Source: Flavobacterium frigoris PS1
GTDB lineage: Bacteria; Bacteroidota; Bacteroidia; Flavobacteriales; Flavobacteriaceae
Direction: 5' to 3'
Length of the DNA: 64,000 nucleotides
Assembly (NCBI RefSeq): GCF_000252125.1
Contig: NZ_AHKF01000020.1
Location: 1 to 64,000, forward strand
How positions within the stretch are numbered: position 1 is the first letter of the stretch; every line of letters begins with the position of its first letter. Positions 7,895 to 15,834 of the stretch are shown in pieces. The position numbers were made by a program, and so were the translations under genes. The notes under the pieces were generated by a model. It had not been told where the DNA came from. It worked only from the letters and a program-made list of their open reading frames with translations, and ran no database searches.

Positions 7895-8686
7895 TTATTT
7901 TAGCTCTTTTATTTTTACTTCTGTCGTTGTGGTATTGGTAACCAGTGATCTTGGCGGAATGGACTTCGTAATCCATGCGTTTCCTCCAATAATACTGTTT
8001 TTGCCAATGACTGTTTCTCCTCCTAAAATCGTTGCATTGGCATAAATGCATACATTTTTCTCTACGGTAGGATGTCTTTTATTATCCTTCATGTCTTTGC
8101 TGACGCTCAGTGCCCCCAAGGTTACCCCTTGATATATTTTTACGTTTTTTTCGATCACGGTGGTCTCTCCAATTACAATACCAGTTGCGTGGTCAATAAA
8201 AATAGGCGAATCGATACGAGCGCCTGCGTGAATGTCTGTTCCGGTGATGCGGTGGGCGTATTCGCTCATCAATCTGGAAAACAGCAGCAGATCTAAAAGA
8301 TATAATTCGTGACTCAGCCTATAGATCGCAATGGCATAAAATCCTGGATAGGCTAGATATACTTCCTCAATACTATTTGAGGCAGGGTCATTTTCCATAA
8401 AGAAGTTGGCATCTTGATTTAGCTTTTCGAGGACGGAGGGTAATTTTTCAAGAAAATTATCCCAAATGGAATCGCATATGCCTTTGGGCTTTTTACAGGC
8501 AATTACTGATATTTCTTTGAAAAGAAACTTCAGTTCGTCAATGCTTTCACTTAAAGGGGCATTCGAATCAAACAAAGTGTAGAAGAGTTTTTCTGTGAAA
8601 ACTTCCGTTTTTGTTTTGATTCCGTAATTAATGTTCGTGTGACTCTTTAAAGAGGCAATATTTTTGATAATCAGATCTTTTGTCAT
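7895..8686 (-). CDS. cysE: Serine O-acetyltransferase
   Basis: A 263-residue enzyme that acetylates serine with acetyl-CoA, the committed step of cysteine synthesis. The N-terminal helical SATase domain (about 1-150) is followed by a left-handed beta-helix of hexapeptide repeats, including TGTDIHAGARI, FIDHATGIVIGET and the GVTLGAL segment. It supplies O-acetylserine to CysM, encoded directly downstream. A 23-codon ORF with three consecutive Cys codons precedes it by 50 nt, suggesting control by cysteinyl-tRNA level. Confidence 0.95.
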   Translation of the reverse strand: MTKDLIIKNIASLKSHTNINYGIKTKTEVFTEKLFYTLFDSNAPLSESIDELKFLFKEISVIACKKPKGICDSIWDNFLEKLPSVLEKLNQDANFFMENDPASNSIEEVYLAYPGFYAIAIYRLSHELYLLDLLLFSRLMSEYAHRITGTDIHAGARIDSPIFIDHATGIVIGETTVIEKNVKIYQGVTLGALSVSKDMKDNKRHPTVEKNVCIYANATILGGETVIGKNSIIGGNAWITKSIPPRSLVTNTTTTEVKIKELK

Positions 8687-8736
8687 GATTACGGGATTGA
8701 ATTGTTAGTAGAAAAGGACTTGAAAAAAAGTGTTTT

Positions 8737-8808
8737 TAAGAGGGGCAACAACAATTCCAAGAGGAAATCGAAAAGGTAATGTTGGAAAATAGGTGATTGT
8801 TGCTCATG
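8737..8808 (-). CDS. Candidate cysteine leader peptide upstream of cysE
   Basis: A 23-codon ORF between the candidate cysE promoter and cysE. It starts ATG-AGC-AAC-AAT and its C-terminus reads WNCCCPS: three adjacent Cys codons (TGT TGT TGC, 8746-8754) two codons before the stop. Cysteine is otherwise rare in short frames of this AT-rich DNA. A Cys run just before the stop of a short ORF ahead of cysteine biosynthesis genes is the hallmark of attenuation by ribosome stalling. The location, size and codon content are seen directly; function is inference. Confidence 0.7.
8746..8804 (-). promoter_or_regulatory. cysE: Leader RNA stem pairing the Cys codons
   Basis: In the minus-strand RNA, GCAACAA (8804-8798, codons 2-4 of the leader ORF) is complementary to TTGTTGC (8752-8746, the Cys codons). 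A ribosome stalled at the Cys codons would keep this stem open. A seven-T run follows the leader stop at 8730-8724, but no GC-rich terminator hairpin directly abuts it, so the control step could be transcriptional or translational. Confidence 0.4.
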
Positions 8809-8841
8809 ACTGTATTTTTTTGGTTCAAATAAAAAATGAAA

Positions 8842-8849
8842 CAAATATA
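8842..8849 (-). promoter_or_regulatory. -7 promoter box of the cysE operon
   Basis: On the minus strand TATATTTG matches TAnnTTTG, 33 bases upstream of the leader ORF start codon. This places the leader ORF within the first 30 or so nucleotides of the operon mRNA. Confidence 0.55.
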
Positions 8850-8993
8850 TTGAACTATTTCGAATAATAGGGTAAGATCCTATAGAGTCTACTAATAGCT
8901 TTATAAATAACAATTTGAGCTAAGCATGTCGACACTATTATTTTAACATAAATAATTTTAAATGCGTAAATTAGCTAGGTAAAAATAGTAGAA

Positions 8994-9695
8994 ATGAAGC
9001 GGATTCCAACATTTATCAGTGATTTATCAAAGAATGAATTTCCATTGACTGATAAGGTTTCTGGGAAAATCATTCGCAAACCCATTTTAGCTTTGTTGAA
9101 AGCCGATTTTCCAGATTTCACCACCGATCAGTTCTTATCGATCACGGAGCTGAACTTGTATAGGGAAAGATATATTTCTAACTATTTATCCAATGAAATA
9201 GGAGAGCTGTCTAAAATAGAAGATACCGTTTCGGAAGAATTTACGGAATCTAGCTCCACGGTCAGTAAAATGGAAGAAAAGCTGGAAGTGAGAACTTTTG
9301 GGCAATTGGTAGCAGATAACGTAGCCGATTTTGGTGGAAGTTGGAAATTTATAATGCTGTTTGGCGTGTTCATCGTACTCTGGATTTTGGCTAATATTTA
9401 CATTCTGTACAATAAAGGATTTGATCCCTATCCTTTTATTTTACTAAATCTGATATTATCTTGCCTTGCCGCACTTCAGGCTCCGGTGATTATGATGAGT
9501 CAAAATCGTCAGGAGGAAAAAGATCGAGAAAGGGCCAGGAAGGACTATATGATTAATTTAAAATCAGAACTCGAAATCCGAATGCTGCATGAAAAACTAG
9601 ATCATTTGGTGAGGCATCAGCAGGAAGAATTAATAGAAATTCAGAAGATACAAATCGAAATGATGAATGATATATTGGGTAGAATAAATAAGTAA
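8994..9695 (+). CDS. DUF1003-domain membrane protein
   Basis: A 233-residue protein of the DUF1003 family. Residues 1-100 are soluble and probably cytoplasmic. Two transmembrane helices at about 119-138 and 148-168 flank a short loop (YNKGFDPYPF), followed by the family signature APVIMMSQNRQ and a charged coiled-coil tail (about 175-233). The biochemical role of DUF1003 proteins is not known. It is transcribed alone, divergent from the cysE operon and convergent with the DUF2752 gene. Confidence 0.8.
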   Translation: MKRIPTFISDLSKNEFPLTDKVSGKIIRKPILALLKADFPDFTTDQFLSITELNLYRERYISNYLSNEIGELSKIEDTVSEEFTESSSTVSKMEEKLEVRTFGQLVADNVADFGGSWKFIMLFGVFIVLWILANIYILYNKGFDPYPFILLNLILSCLAALQAPVIMMSQNRQEEKDRERARKDYMINLKSELEIRMLHEKLDHLVRHQQEELIEIQKIQIEMMNDILGRINK

Positions 9696-9722
9696 GTCTG
9701 TTTTTTAACTACGATATTCAAA

Positions 9723-10001
9723 TCAAATGTGTTTGTAAATATAGCCAGCAATCATAAAAAGGACGTTAATGATAGCAACTATAAAAATTAATTTTTGAGA
9801 AAAAAAGCGGCTGTTCATAAAATGAAATCCAATAAAACCTAAAAATAAAAGGGTCGTAAATAAGGCGGGATAAATCTGGAAAGAGGCTGCGTATTCTCCT
9901 TTAAAAAGCAGGACCAATGACCTCTGAAAACCGCAGCCCAAGCACTCCACTCCAAAGAGTGTTTTGCTAATGCAGGGGAACATGTATTTTTCTAAATTCA
10001 A
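9723..10001 (-). CDS. DUF2752-domain membrane protein
   Basis: A 92-residue protein with the DUF2752 hallmark CLGCGFQRS near the N-terminus (about 19-27), followed by two hydrophobic helices. The conserved Cys-x-x-Cys-Gly and Arg are of unknown function, and no partner is obvious here. The start ATG at 10001 gives the usual family length. Only 27 nt separate its end from DUF1003, with no clear terminator. Confidence 0.8.
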   Translation of the reverse strand: MNLEKYMFPCISKTLFGVECLGCGFQRSLVLLFKGEYAASFQIYPALFTTLLFLGFIGFHFMNSRFFSQKLIFIVAIINVLFMIAGYIYKHI

Positions 10002-10076
10002 TGGTTTTGTTTTTTTGCAATTTACAAAATAATAGCAATCGTGATTAATAAAAAAGGAAGGCTATTTTAAATTTAT

Positions 10077-10084
10077 TACTTTTG
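10077..10084 (+). promoter_or_regulatory. -7 promoter box before the small membrane protein/Smr pair
   Basis: TACTTTTG matches TAnnTTTG, 19 bases before the ATG at 10104. Confidence 0.5.
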
Positions 10085-10103
10085 GAATCTGATATGTAAA
10101 GAA

Positions 10104-10289
10104 ATGAAAAAAATTATAATTCCAATTATGATTGTCGCGATAGTGGTTGCTTTTTTTGAGCAGGTGAGTGACGATAAAAACGTGTATATAACGGTTATTG
10201 CAATCGTTATATTTATGTATGGGATGATGCGGTTAAGTGCAAAAACACCAAGTAAAAATCAAGAAAAAGACGATAAAGATGTTCAATAA
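10104..10289 (+). CDS. Small two-helix membrane protein
   Basis: A 61-residue protein with two hydrophobic segments (about 3-18 and 28-44) and a charged lysine/aspartate tail. No family is recognised. Its stop codon overlaps the start of the Smr gene by 11 nt, so the two are translationally coupled. It could be a membrane anchor or simply an operon companion. Confidence 0.65.
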   Translation: MKKIIIPIMIVAIVVAFFEQVSDDKNVYITVIAIVIFMYGMMRLSAKTPSKNQEKDDKDVQ

Positions 10290-10830
10290 GGGAGACAAGG
10301 TGACAGTGCTCGACGAAGCCATCAATGGAGTGGTGTTGTCAAGCAAAGATAAGGAGGTAACGATAGAAACGGAAGATGGATTTGTGATGACATTTTTTGT
10401 CAACGAATTACTTAAAGTAAACGAAACCAGTAATTTAATGGATTCTATTAGAAGAATTGATATAGATGAAATTGCAAAGGAGAAAGCGATACCAAAACCG
10501 CGTAGTTTCGTTAAAGAGCGCAAGGATAAACACGAAATTTCGGCTCCTGAGTTCGATTTGCACATCGAAAAACTAGTGCCTAACAAACGGGGAATGTCAA
10601 ATTATGATATCCTGACTTTACAATCGGAAACGGCAAAACGTCACATCGAATTTGCCATTCGAAATCGCATCCCTAAAATTGTTTTTATTCACGGAGTTGG
10701 TGAAGGAGTGCTTAAAGCAGAGCTTGATTTTTTATTAGGACGATATGATAATATTGCTTTTCAGGAAGGCAATTATCAAAAATATGGACAAGGTGCTACG
10801 GAGGTTTTTATAAAGCAAAACAGCAAATAA
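10279..10830 (+). CDS. Smr-domain protein (MutS2-like C-terminal nuclease domain)
   Basis: A 183-residue protein when started at ATG 10279. The N-terminal 55 residues (MFNKGDKVTVLDE...) form a small beta-barrel-like module. The C-terminal Smr domain (about 95-183) has the DLHIEKL start and the HGVGEGVLK motif, ending with the FQEGNYQKYGQGATEVFI segment. Smr domains bind or nick branched nucleic acid, or cleave RNA at stalled ribosomes; which applies here is not determinable. Coupled to the small membrane protein upstream and ended by a strong terminator. Confidence 0.85.
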   Translation: MFNKGDKVTVLDEAINGVVLSSKDKEVTIETEDGFVMTFFVNELLKVNETSNLMDSIRRIDIDEIAKEKAIPKPRSFVKERKDKHEISAPEFDLHIEKLVPNKRGMSNYDILTLQSETAKRHIEFAIRNRIPKIVFIHGVGEGVLKAELDFLLGRYDNIAFQEGNYQKYGQGATEVFIKQNSK

Positions 10831-10849
10831 AAGTCTTGGATATTAAATA

Positions 10850-10890
10850 AAAAGCTCCCTTTTACAATTGTAAAAGGGAGCTTTTTTGTG
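10850..10890. terminator. Bidirectional terminator after the Smr gene
   Basis: A perfect 36-nt palindrome at 10850-10885 (left arm AAAAGCTCCCTTTTACAA) followed by T-runs. It serves the plus-strand Smr gene and the minus-strand lipoprotein gene. Confidence 0.9.
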
Positions 10891-10915
10891 AGGTGTTTTA
10901 GGTAAATATTTAGAC

Positions 10916-11875
10916 TTAATTTGTCGTCAAAAGTTCGCCATAAATAAAATTATCACCTAGTAAAAAACTGTTGTTTGCTTTCTTTAAAGATACTTTTTTA
11001 AGTACGATTGTATGCTTGAAGCTGCCTGGTCCGTTAGTTGTTGTGGTTACCTCAACGACACCACTTATTCCTGTCACGCCAGTTACACCATTCCATTCTT
11101 GACTCAAAGCTGGAGTAGTGGGTGTTATTGCATTACAAAAATAAGCAGCCGTAAGTAGTCCCGAAAATAAACGATAGGTAAGGATATTTGTAGTAGTTCC
11201 AATAATTCCTGTTCGCGGACTATTTAATGGAGTTACTTCATTAACAATTAAACTTGGATCGATATTTAGCATCAAAGCTTCGCTACTGGTATAGTTATAT
11301 ATTTGATTTGAAGTAGAGCATTTTTCTACCGTTTCATCAAAAAGGAAAGGCAAAGCTGTTGTTGTAGTTACGTAATCTCCAAAAGGGAATGTCTCATATA
11401 CTTGTGTGCCAGTACTCTTGGCAAAAGTGATATTCTTGAAAACAATATTATGATTGTATCCTGTAATTCTAGTGCTATTGTCAGTAGTATTTGTTGTTTT
11501 TATCGCCGTAGTGAGGATTTGAATTGTGCCATCAGTTGCGGTCCATTGATCAGTTACAATGGGTGTTGCTGCTGGTATTGTCTCGCAGATGTTATCTGCT
11601 GATACGGTACCATTAAAAAAGCGATAAACTACCCGATTGCTGCTGCTTATGCTAATTTCTTTTGGGGTATTAGTCAAAGATGGCTCTGTTGTAAATGAAG
11701 TTACCGGAATTTCAAGAAGTAAAGCTTCTTTGTCGTTTAACTTGTAAATAATATTATTAGTATTACAACTTTGCATCGTCGCAGATTCAAAATTGATATC
11801 TTCTTGAATTAAATTACCGTCATCACAACCATTCAATAGTACCGCAAAAACCAATAGGCTTAGAACTCTTTTCAT
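10916..11875 (-). CDS. Lipoprotein with two tandem homologous domains
   Basis: A 319-residue lipoprotein: signal peptide and lipobox LLNGC with C17. The start is ATG 11875 (MKRVLSLLVF), not the longer frame that runs back over the desulfurase promoter. The mature part is two copies of one ~135-residue unit, beginning CNTNNIIYKLNDKEALLLEI and CSTSNQIYNYTSSEALMLNI. Each unit has a YRFFNG/YRLFSG strand, a later Cys and an HxIVxKxV strand near its end. No family is recognised; the fold is probably all-beta and surface-exposed. Monocistronic. Confidence 0.75.
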   Translation of the reverse strand: MKRVLSLLVFAVLLNGCDDGNLIQEDINFESATMQSCNTNNIIYKLNDKEALLLEIPVTSFTTEPSLTNTPKEISISSSNRVVYRFFNGTVSADNICETIPAATPIVTDQWTATDGTIQILTTAIKTTNTTDNSTRITGYNHNIVFKNITFAKSTGTQVYETFPFGDYVTTTTALPFLFDETVEKCSTSNQIYNYTSSEALMLNIDPSLIVNEVTPLNSPRTGIIGTTTNILTYRLFSGLLTAAYFCNAITPTTPALSQEWNGVTGVTGISGVVEVTTTTNGPGSFKHTIVLKKVSLKKANNSFLLGDNFIYGELLTTN

Positions 11876-11948
11876 CTTAAAATATATTTTTACAAAAATA
11901 GCGAAAAAAATGACAATTGATAAGTGAGAATACACAATTGATATTTCA

Positions 11949-11956
11949 TAACTTTG
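11949..11956 (+). promoter_or_regulatory. -7 promoter box of the cysteine desulfurase gene
   Basis: TAACTTTG matches TAnnTTTG and lies only five bases before the ATG at 11962. A transcript started at the usual distance would begin at or next to the start codon, i.e. be nearly leaderless. Confidence 0.6.
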
Positions 11957-11961
11957 CAGTA

Positions 11962-13086
11962 ATGAAAAAAGTATATCTCGATAACGCATCAACGACAGCC
12001 ATTCGCGCCGAAGTCATTCAAGAAATGACAAAGGTAATGGCGGAAGATTTTGGAAACCCTTCCTCAACTCATAGTTTTGGCCGCAATGCAAAAAGCGTTT
12101 TGGAACTCTCTAGGAAATCAATCGCCAAGCAACTGAATGCAACGGCTCAAGAAATTATATTCACATCCTGCGGAACAGAAGCTAACAATTGGATTCTTCG
12201 TTCAGCTGTTGTAGATTTGAAGGTAAAACGCATTATAACAAGCAAAACCGAGCATCATGCTGTTTTATACACAGTGCAGGCGCTGCAAAAAGAATTTGGT
12301 ATTCAGGTTGATTATGTTGCTGTCAAGCCGAATGGTGACATCGATATAACGGATTTGGTGGAGTTGTTAAGGCAGGATCATAAAACGTTAGTGAGCCTGA
12401 TGCATGTGAACAATGAAACAGGGACTGTATTAGATATAAAGAGAATAGGGGTGATTTGTGCAGAACACAATGTCTTGTTTCATTGTGATACGGTACAATC
12501 CATAGGGAAAATAGAATTGGACGTACAAGCGTTTCCTATTGACTTCCTTGTTGCCAGCGCCCACAAATTTCACGGGCCTAAGGGTGTTGGGTTTGCATTT
12601 GTGAGGAAAAATTCAGGATTACAGCCTCTTTTTTATGGCGGTGAACAAGAAAAGGGATTGCGTGCAGGAACGGAAGCGGTACATCAAATTGCAGGCATGG
12701 CAAAAGCATTAGAGCTTTCGTATGCTAACTTAGACACAGAAAGGATACATATATCCGAATTAAAGAAATATTTGATAGAGCAGCTTGAAATTGAGTTTCC
12801 GGGCTATGCTATAAACGGAAATCAGGACGGGTTTTATAATATACTAAATGTTTTGTTGCCTTTGTCAGCTGATAAAACGGCAATGATTTTATTTCATCTG
12901 GATATGAAAGGAATTGCAGTTTCCAGAGGAAGCGCCTGTCAGAGTGGTAGCATTAGAGCATCGCATGTTTTAGCGGAAATGCTCTCCCGAGAGGATTTAA
13001 AAAAGCCAAGCCTTCGTATTTCCTTTAGCCATTACAACAGCAAGGAAGATATCGATTTGCTGATAGAAGGCTTAAAGAATATCTAA
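11962..13086 (+). CDS. Cysteine desulfurase (NifS/IscS-like)
   Basis: A 374-residue class V aminotransferase that removes sulfur from cysteine for Fe-S clusters or other sulfur carriers. The start is ATG 11962 (MKKVYLDNASTT), the canonical N-terminus. Key residues: H98/H99 (TEHHA) stacking on PLP, D176 in HCDTVQS, the PLP lysine K202 in SAHKFHGPKG, and the catalytic C326 in SRGSACQSGS. It lacks the long IscS C-terminal tail used for IscU docking. No scaffold gene is nearby. It lies in the same 7-kb stretch as the cysteine synthesis operon but is separately transcribed. Confidence 0.92.
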   Translation: MKKVYLDNASTTAIRAEVIQEMTKVMAEDFGNPSSTHSFGRNAKSVLELSRKSIAKQLNATAQEIIFTSCGTEANNWILRSAVVDLKVKRIITSKTEHHAVLYTVQALQKEFGIQVDYVAVKPNGDIDITDLVELLRQDHKTLVSLMHVNNETGTVLDIKRIGVICAEHNVLFHCDTVQSIGKIELDVQAFPIDFLVASAHKFHGPKGVGFAFVRKNSGLQPLFYGGEQEKGLRAGTEAVHQIAGMAKALELSYANLDTERIHISELKKYLIEQLEIEFPGYAINGNQDGFYNILNVLLPLSADKTAMILFHLDMKGIAVSRGSACQSGSIRASHVLAEMLSREDLKKPSLRISFSHYNSKEDIDLLIEGLKNI

Positions 13087-13128
13087 AAACAGAAAAACTG
13101 CCATATGGCGGTTTTTCTGTTTTTAGAT
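13081..13128. terminator. Terminator after the cysteine desulfurase
   Basis: An 18-bp inverted repeat at 13081-13098 and 13111-13128 (outer arm ATCTAAAAACAGAAAAAC) around TGCCATATGGCG, which itself adds three to four pairs. It overlaps the desulfurase stop codon and ends in T-runs on both strands. Confidence 0.85.
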
Positions 13129-13143
13129 GATAAAGGTTCGGTT

Positions 13144-14376
13144 TTATTCTACAACGCCTTCTTTTGCTTCTTTATCTTCTTTAGCCTTTTTTCTTTTTAA
13201 CAGAATTGATTCTCTAGTTTTGGCAGTGACCATCAGTCCAACCATCATGACCAAGGCGGTTAATAGGATAACTTGAATAATCACGGATTTATTAATCAAT
13301 AATATGTTATGCTCAGGAGCAATCGAAAGGAATAATAGGATGGTTATAAGTCCTCTTGGTGCCACGAATAGTAAAGGGAAAAGTGGGATTTTTGAAATTT
13401 TTAGTTGAATTATTCTCAGAGCAAAAACGCCTAGCACAATACCAACAGACCACACTAAAGTATCTAAGTTTATTATTTCTGAAGTCTTTATCAAATATCC
13501 AAATAAAAGAAAGAATAAGGCTCTAACTAGAAAAGTGGCTTCAACTGTAAGTTCTTTAAACTTAGAAACTTCCTTATTTAATAACAATAAATCAAGTCTG
13601 AAATTTTGGATCCATTTGAAATGCTTTAGCTCATCCAAGTTCCCAATTGATAATCCAAACACCAAGATGAAAATTAGCGCTGGTAAATGGAATATTTTTG
13701 AAATTTCATAAATAAGTATGATAAGTAAGATGATAGGTACAAATTTGATATGATGGTCAATTTTCTTTAGCAGAAAAGAAAGCAAAATAGTTGCTACAAA
13801 TGAAATCGCAATAATAATTAAGATCTCTAGACAGAAATACCCAAAAGTTTCTAAACCAAAACTAGTGTTATAGATAATAAAGTTGAAAAATATTACCCCA
13901 AAAATATCAGACAAACTGCTTTCATAGATAATAAATTCTTTTTGACTTGAAGATAGGTTTCTTACGCTAGGAATGGCAATGGCGCTGCTTATTACACAAA
14001 AAGGGATTGCATTTGTTAAGCTGTCTTTAAACGAATATCCTCCATAATAATGCAATAGGTAGGCTAGGGAAAAGGCCAAAATTATCAAAGGAAGAAATGC
14101 TCCTAATGATGATTTTTTTATAAGTCCAATTTTAGACTTGTTAAGTTCAAGTTCCAATGAACCTTCGAGTACGATAAGAATAAGTCCTATGGTACCCAAT
14201 ACTGGAAGGGTAGAGGAAAGATCAGGAACATCAATACCGAATAAGTATGTAGCTTCCCTTACTATCCAGCCCAAAAGAAGTAATAATATTACAGAAGGTA
14301 TTTTAGTCCTTGCCGCAGTAAGATCAAATAAATAAGCAACCAGTAACAATAGACAAAGTGAAATTATTATTGTCAT
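13144..14376 (-). CDS. Cation:proton antiporter (CPA family)
   Basis: A 410-residue integral membrane protein with at least eleven hydrophobic segments, typical of the CPA Na+(K+)/H+ exchangers. Recognisable parts are the N-terminal VILLLLLGWIVRE, the helix SLSDIFGVIFFN (which carries the conserved acidic residue) and the late APRGLITILLFL helix. It ends in a short charged cytoplasmic tail (KKAKEDKEAKEG) without a TrkA/RCK domain. It would contribute to pH and cation balance. Transcribed alone, facing the desulfurase terminator. Confidence 0.85.
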   Translation of the reverse strand: MTIIISLCLLLLVAYLFDLTAARTKIPSVILLLLLGWIVREATYLFGIDVPDLSSTLPVLGTIGLILIVLEGSLELELNKSKIGLIKKSSLGAFLPLIILAFSLAYLLHYYGGYSFKDSLTNAIPFCVISSAIAIPSVRNLSSSQKEFIIYESSLSDIFGVIFFNFIIYNTSFGLETFGYFCLEILIIIAISFVATILLSFLLKKIDHHIKFVPIILLIILIYEISKIFHLPALIFILVFGLSIGNLDELKHFKWIQNFRLDLLLLNKEVSKFKELTVEATFLVRALFFLLFGYLIKTSEIINLDTLVWSVGIVLGVFALRIIQLKISKIPLFPLLFVAPRGLITILLFLSIAPEHNILLINKSVIIQVILLTALVMMVGLMVTAKTRESILLKRKKAKEDKEAKEGVVE

Positions 14377-14595
14377 AGAAAATTTTATTTTTTTATAAAT
14401 TTTATTGGGTGTCCAGTAATAGTAATGGATTCAGCCGACCCGAAATATAATACATTTGATTGTTAAAACATAAAAATTAGTTTAAATATCAAAAAATAGT
14501 TGCCATTTGTTAATTTCATTTCCTTCACTTAGCTGTGTGTCAATGAGTCATTTTTTTCGTACGTTCTTTTTTATCATATACAGCATTGCTAAATA

Positions 14596-14835
14596 TTATG
14601 AATATTTTTCCATTCTCTCGACAATATTCATTGGGCCATCCGTCTTGGCATAGCCTATGCAGGATAAATTTCCATCTTGAACTGCCCTGAATAGAATATG
14701 AAGTGTGTTTCTGTCTTTATACACCGCTGGATTTAAGAAAGTAGTGTTTTCAAATTCGAAATTCCAAGGATTTAGTATCGCACTAAGCTTTTCTATAGTA
14801 ACCGTAATTGGGTATTTGGGGTTTCTTTTTGTGTA
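14596..14835 (-). pseudogene. Truncated GH130 glycosidase remnant
   Basis: An open minus-strand frame with no start codon, beginning YTKRNPKYPITVTIEKL and continuing FENTTFLNPAVYKDRN, LHILFRAVQDGNLSCIGYA, KTDGPMNIVERMEKYS, then stop. These segments match the N-terminal blade of GH130 mannoside phosphorylases/mannosidases (LNPAV..., LFRAV..., SIGYA, DGP...ER). The remaining four-fifths of the enzyme is missing. It begins 14 nt after the MlaD-like stop codon. The fragment differs from the intact GH130 at 54751, so it comes from another subfamily. Confidence 0.7.
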
Positions 14836-14848
14836 CTATTTCCTTGCC

Positions 14849-15826
14849 CTATTTTCTCTGTTCACGTAATTTTTCTCTTTCCAATTTTCTAAAGTATCCT
14901 CGGAATAGAAAATTGTGTTTTAAGGCTTCTAAATCCTCATTCAAACGTATGCTTGCTTCGTTCAGGTTGGTCATTGTAGAATCAATTTTTCGCACTAATC
15001 CAGGATCATTTGAAAGATAGTTCAACGCCCCTTTACCGTCTTTTATATTTAAAATAGTTTTATTCACATTGCCAACCGTTTTATTAATCTCGACAGTTGT
15101 CTTGTCTAAATTGCTTACTATAGCTTTCATCCTATTGGCTACAGCCGTATCTTTTAAAATACCGATGACATTGTCCTTATTGTTTAAGGAAGCGATGAGT
15201 CGATTCAGATTTGATATCGATTCGGAGGTTTTTTGACTTGATGTTTTCAAATAGCTCATAGTTGTTTTTAGGTCTTTTGCCATGGCCATATCATTGATAA
15301 GTAAGCCCACAGTTCCTTCTCCTTCGTTAATTTCATTTGTGATTTTAAGTAAATTCTCTGTAAGCCGTTCGGCATTTTTATTCGTTTTACTAAACGTATT
15401 TAAAAGGTCATCTGTGCGGATCCGATTTAGGGAACTGATTTCATATCCTGGCTCAACTAAAGCTGCCGTTCCACTTCCTGGTAAGATATTTATGACCATG
15501 CTTCCCACCAATCCATCTGAACCTATGGTGGCAACTGCATTTTTTTTAATGTGTTTAAATATGTCTTCGTCGATAATCATATCTACTCGAATATTGGTAT
15601 CTCCAATCATTTCAATGTTTCGTACCGTTCCTACATTGACGCCAGAATAGCGTACATTATTGCCTAATTGCAAACCATTAACGTTATTGAAACTAGTTGC
15701 TAGGTGTACAGTATTTCCAAACATTTTTTGCTTATCGCCAATTAAATAAGTGGCTAAAATGAAAATTAATAGCCCAATTATTACAAAGAGGCCTAGTCTT
15801 ATTTTTTGTGATGTTGTTTTTTCCAT
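14849..15826 (-). CDS. mlaD: MCE-domain lipid-transport protein (MlaD-like)
   Basis: A 325-residue protein with one N-terminal transmembrane helix (about 10-29), an MCE domain (about 38-115; VNGLQLGNNVRYSGVNVGTV and GLVGSMVINILPG) and a long helical C-terminal region (about 140-310). The last part is basic (REKLREQRK). MCE proteins form hexameric rings that carry phospholipids between membranes. It is the third gene of a permease-ATPase-MCE operon, so it is probably the periplasmic substrate-binding subunit. Confidence 0.88.
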   Translation of the reverse strand: MEKTTSQKIRLGLFVIIGLLIFILATYLIGDKQKMFGNTVHLATSFNNVNGLQLGNNVRYSGVNVGTVRNIEMIGDTNIRVDMIIDEDIFKHIKKNAVATIGSDGLVGSMVINILPGSGTAALVEPGYEISSLNRIRTDDLLNTFSKTNKNAERLTENLLKITNEINEGEGTVGLLINDMAMAKDLKTTMSYLKTSSQKTSESISNLNRLIASLNNKDNVIGILKDTAVANRMKAIVSNLDKTTVEINKTVGNVNKTILNIKDGKGALNYLSNDPGLVRKIDSTMTNLNEASIRLNEDLEALKHNFLFRGYFRKLEREKLREQRK

Positions 15827-15834
15827 GTCTGTAG

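Noticed and set aside
8720..8736. Intrinsic terminator after the cysE leader ORF
   Set aside because: There is a T-run, but no GC-rich hairpin directly before it; a classic attenuator cannot be claimed from sequence alone.
8689..8913. A 74-codon minus-strand frame covering the cysE leader region
   Set aside because: It has no protein-like family features, overlaps the promoter box and is in a different frame from the short Cys-rich ORF, which explains the region better.
11917..11961. Upstream extension of the cysteine desulfurase (and of the divergent lipoprotein to 11992)
   Set aside because: The extensions overlap each other and the TAnnTTTG box; the shorter starts give canonical N-termini for both proteins.
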